Positions 62,543 through 64,000 of a stretch of 64,000 nucleotides of DNA are shown here, one piece after another. Source of the DNA: Yeosuana aquiaggeris (GTDB lineage: Bacteria; Bacteroidota; Bacteroidia; Flavobacteriales; Flavobacteriaceae); NCBI RefSeq assembly GCF_044003965.1, contig NZ_JBAWKC010000002.1, positions 186,001 through 250,000 of the forward strand, read 5' to 3'. Under the pieces are notes generated by a model that did no database searches, was not told where the DNA came from, and was given only the letters and a program-made list of their open reading frames with translations. Every line of letters starts with the position of its first letter. Position 1 is the stretch's first letter. A program made the translations under genes and the position numbers.

Positions 62543-63775
62543 ATGGCAAAAGAAGAATTAGAATGTTCGTTTTGTGGTCGTAAAAAACCAGAAACAAACT
62601 TATTAATAGCGGGATTAGACGCGCACATTTGTGATAGATGTATTGAACAGGCCCACGGCATTGTTCTTGAAGAATCAAAGCAAAGTGACAGCAGTGACTT
62701 GTTCGCGGAATTAAAATTACGCAAGCCACAACAAATCAAAGAATTTCTTGACGGATATATTATTGGTCAAAATATGACCAAAAAAGTAATGGCCGTCGCT
62801 GTTTATAATCATTACAAACGTTTATTACAGCCTATTACTACTGATGATATTGATATTCAGAAAAGTAATATCATTATGGTTGGGCAAACAGGAACAGGTA
62901 AAACATTAATAGCAAAAACCATTGCGAAGATGCTTAATGTGCCTTTAGCAATTGTAGATGCAACAGTTTTAACTGAAGCAGGTTATGTGGGAGAAGATGT
63001 TGAAAGTATCTTGACTCGTTTATTGCAAGCGGCTGATTATAATTTAGAAAAGGCTGAAAAGGGTATTGTTTTTATTGATGAAATTGATAAAATTGCTCGT
63101 AAAAGTGATAATCCGTCTATTACAAGAGACGTTTCAGGTGAAGGCGTGCAACAGGCTTTGTTAAAACTTCTTGAAGGTACCGTTGTAAATGTTCCGCCAA
63201 AAGGTGGTCGTAAGCATCCCGATCAAAAATTTATTGAAGTCAATACTGAGAACATCTTATTTATAGCTGGTGGTGCTTTTGATGGTATTGACCGTCATAT
63301 TTCAAAACGTTTAAATATGCAGGCTGTTGGATATAGTGCTTCTATTTCTGATGAAGTTGTAGATAAAGACAACTTGTTACAATATATTATTCCAAAGGAT
63401 TTAAAAGATTTTGGTTTGATTCCTGAAATAATTGGAAGATTACCGGTGCTTACTTATATGGATCCTTTAGATTCTAAAACACTTCGTGCTATTTTAACGG
63501 AGCCTAAAAATGCTATTATTAAGCAGTATAAAAAACTGTTTTCGATGGATGATGTGGATTTCAGCATTACCGATGGCGCATTAGATTATATAGTTAATAA
63601 AGCCATAGAATACAAATTAGGCGCAAGGGGTTTACGCTCCTTATGTGAAGAAATTTTAACCGATGCGATGTTTGAATTACCGAGTAGTGATGAAAAGAAA
63701 TTGAATGTTACTAAACTGTATGCTGAGGAAAAAATATCAAAAACAACGATTAAAAAGTTAAAAGCTGTTTCTTAA
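62543..63775 (+). CDS. clpX: ATP-dependent Clp protease ATP-binding subunit ClpX
   Basis: ClpX is the AAA+ unfoldase that feeds ClpP. The 410-residue protein has an N-terminal zinc-binding domain (Cys8, Cys11, Cys30, Cys33), Walker A GQTGTGKT (114-121), the pore loop GYVGEDVES (147-155), Walker B IVFIDEID (175-182) and the C-terminal lid with KLGARGLRSLCEEIL. The ClpP-binding loop (IGF-type) appears as a short segment around residues 250-260. The ATG at 62543 is preceded by AT-rich sequence with no SD, as is normal in Bacteroidota. A terminator follows. Confidence 0.97.
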   Translation: MAKEELECSFCGRKKPETNLLIAGLDAHICDRCIEQAHGIVLEESKQSDSSDLFAELKLRKPQQIKEFLDGYIIGQNMTKKVMAVAVYNHYKRLLQPITTDDIDIQKSNIIMVGQTGTGKTLIAKTIAKMLNVPLAIVDATVLTEAGYVGEDVESILTRLLQAADYNLEKAEKGIVFIDEIDKIARKSDNPSITRDVSGEGVQQALLKLLEGTVVNVPPKGGRKHPDQKFIEVNTENILFIAGGAFDGIDRHISKRLNMQAVGYSASISDEVVDKDNLLQYIIPKDLKDFGLIPEIIGRLPVLTYMDPLDSKTLRAILTEPKNAIIKQYKKLFSMDDVDFSITDGALDYIVNKAIEYKLGARGLRSLCEEILTDAMFELPSSDEKKLNVTKLYAEEKISKTTIKKLKAVS

Positions 63776-63797
63776 AATAAGTTCAACTTATATATAT

Positions 63798-63833
63798 AAA
63801 AAAACCACTCTAATTATAGAGTGGTTTTTTATT
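63798..63833 (+). terminator. Intrinsic terminator after clpX
   Basis: AAAACCACTCT (63801-63811) pairs with AGAGTGGTTTT (63818-63828) across a 6-base loop, with flanking A and T runs extending the stem. It lies 23 bases after the clpX stop. Confidence 0.92.
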
Positions 63834-63975
63834 TTATGGATGTTAATTAATAATGGATATTTACTTGAATAATATTAGATGGTTTAATTATTTTTTAAAA
63901 GTAAAGGGAATTAATTATTAAGCAAAACCTTTTTTAGATTTTTAGATTAATATCGTTTAATAGTCGTTCAAAAAA

Positions 63976-63996
63976 CGGATAAAACAAATTTATCCG
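63976..63996. other. Terminal hairpin at the window edge
   Basis: CGGATAAA (63976-63983), a 5-base loop and TTTATCCG (63989-63996) form an 8-bp perfect stem in otherwise AT-rich sequence after clpX. No T-run follows within the window, so its role (terminator of a gene beyond the edge, or a leader element) cannot be decided. No gene is visible between 63834 and 64000. Confidence 0.4.
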
Positions 63997-64000
63997 ATAA

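Noticed and set aside
1..64000. CRISPR arrays, tRNA, rRNA genes, insertion sequences or an origin
   Set aside because: No spaced short direct repeats, no transposase or integrase motifs, no clover-leaf or rRNA-like stretch, and no dnaA-box cluster were noticed. Gaps between genes are short and AT-rich.

Overview
The window is a piece of chromosome from an AT-rich, gliding member of the Bacteroidota, most likely family Flavobacteriaceae. The evidence is the gene content: type IX secretion and gliding genes (sprA, a remB-like gene, a porG-like gene, two PorP/SprF genes and a large adhesin with a type B sorting domain), the split cytochrome oxidase assembly loci, and the ruvA-sprA-gcvH-vanZ-tonB order. 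Promoters fit the Bacteroidota consensus TTG-N17-23-TAnnTTTG. No rRNA, tRNA, transposase, phage, CRISPR or plasmid gene was seen, no stretch longer than about 300 bases lacks a gene, and nearly all genes read as chromosomal core genes.

Layout. 1-462: 3' end of cytochrome c oxidase subunit I. 725-8319: a surface cassette of a 1567-residue modular adhesin, a PorP/SprF outer-membrane partner and an OmpA-like anchor, with an intrinsic terminator at each end. 8389-16358: ruvB, an M1 peptidase, a DUF6090 membrane protein, queG, maeB and ruvA. 16365-27473: sprA, gcvH, vanZ-like, tonB-like and remB-like genes. 27478-28350 (minus): a metallo-beta-lactamase-fold hydrolase. 28506-33834: heme O synthase, two oxidase subunit III proteins, subunit IV, a cysteine-less SCO-like protein, SCO, a DUF420 protein and a small CxxC protein. 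33945-41108: a MacB-type ABC exporter with two permeases, two adaptors and a TolC. 41120-46121: tsaB, then minus-strand mscS-like, DUF1304, DUF255 and NifU genes. 46293-48895: a second PorP/SprF protein, a gamma-carbonic anhydrase and a phytase-like lipoprotein. 48907-57156 (minus): an envelope block, CBS protein, nadK, porG-like, uppS, bamA, two OmpH/Skp proteins and murI. 57246-63775: pdxJ, an alpha/beta hydrolase, a frame-disrupted repeat/TonB_C gene, a small membrane protein, tig, clpP and clpX.

How it works together. SprA (translocon), the PorG-like protein, the PorP/SprF proteins, the RemB-like protein and the adhesin belong to one secretion and gliding machine. BamA, OmpH/Skp and UppS support the envelope it sits in. 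The respiratory genes supply a heme-copper oxidase and its heme and copper maturation.

No wholly new system is visible. The best leads are: a TonB_C-like domain with a conserved cysteine pair shared by tonB, the N-terminus of the RemB-like protein and the broken gene at 58763-59785; a cysteine-less SCO-like protein and a tiny CxxC membrane protein in the oxidase assembly operon; a very recent 528-bp tandem duplication in the adhesin; a hairpin inside tsaB placed to terminate both convergent transcripts; a 19-bp hairpin in the clpP leader; and two opposing homopolymer frameshifts in one gene.
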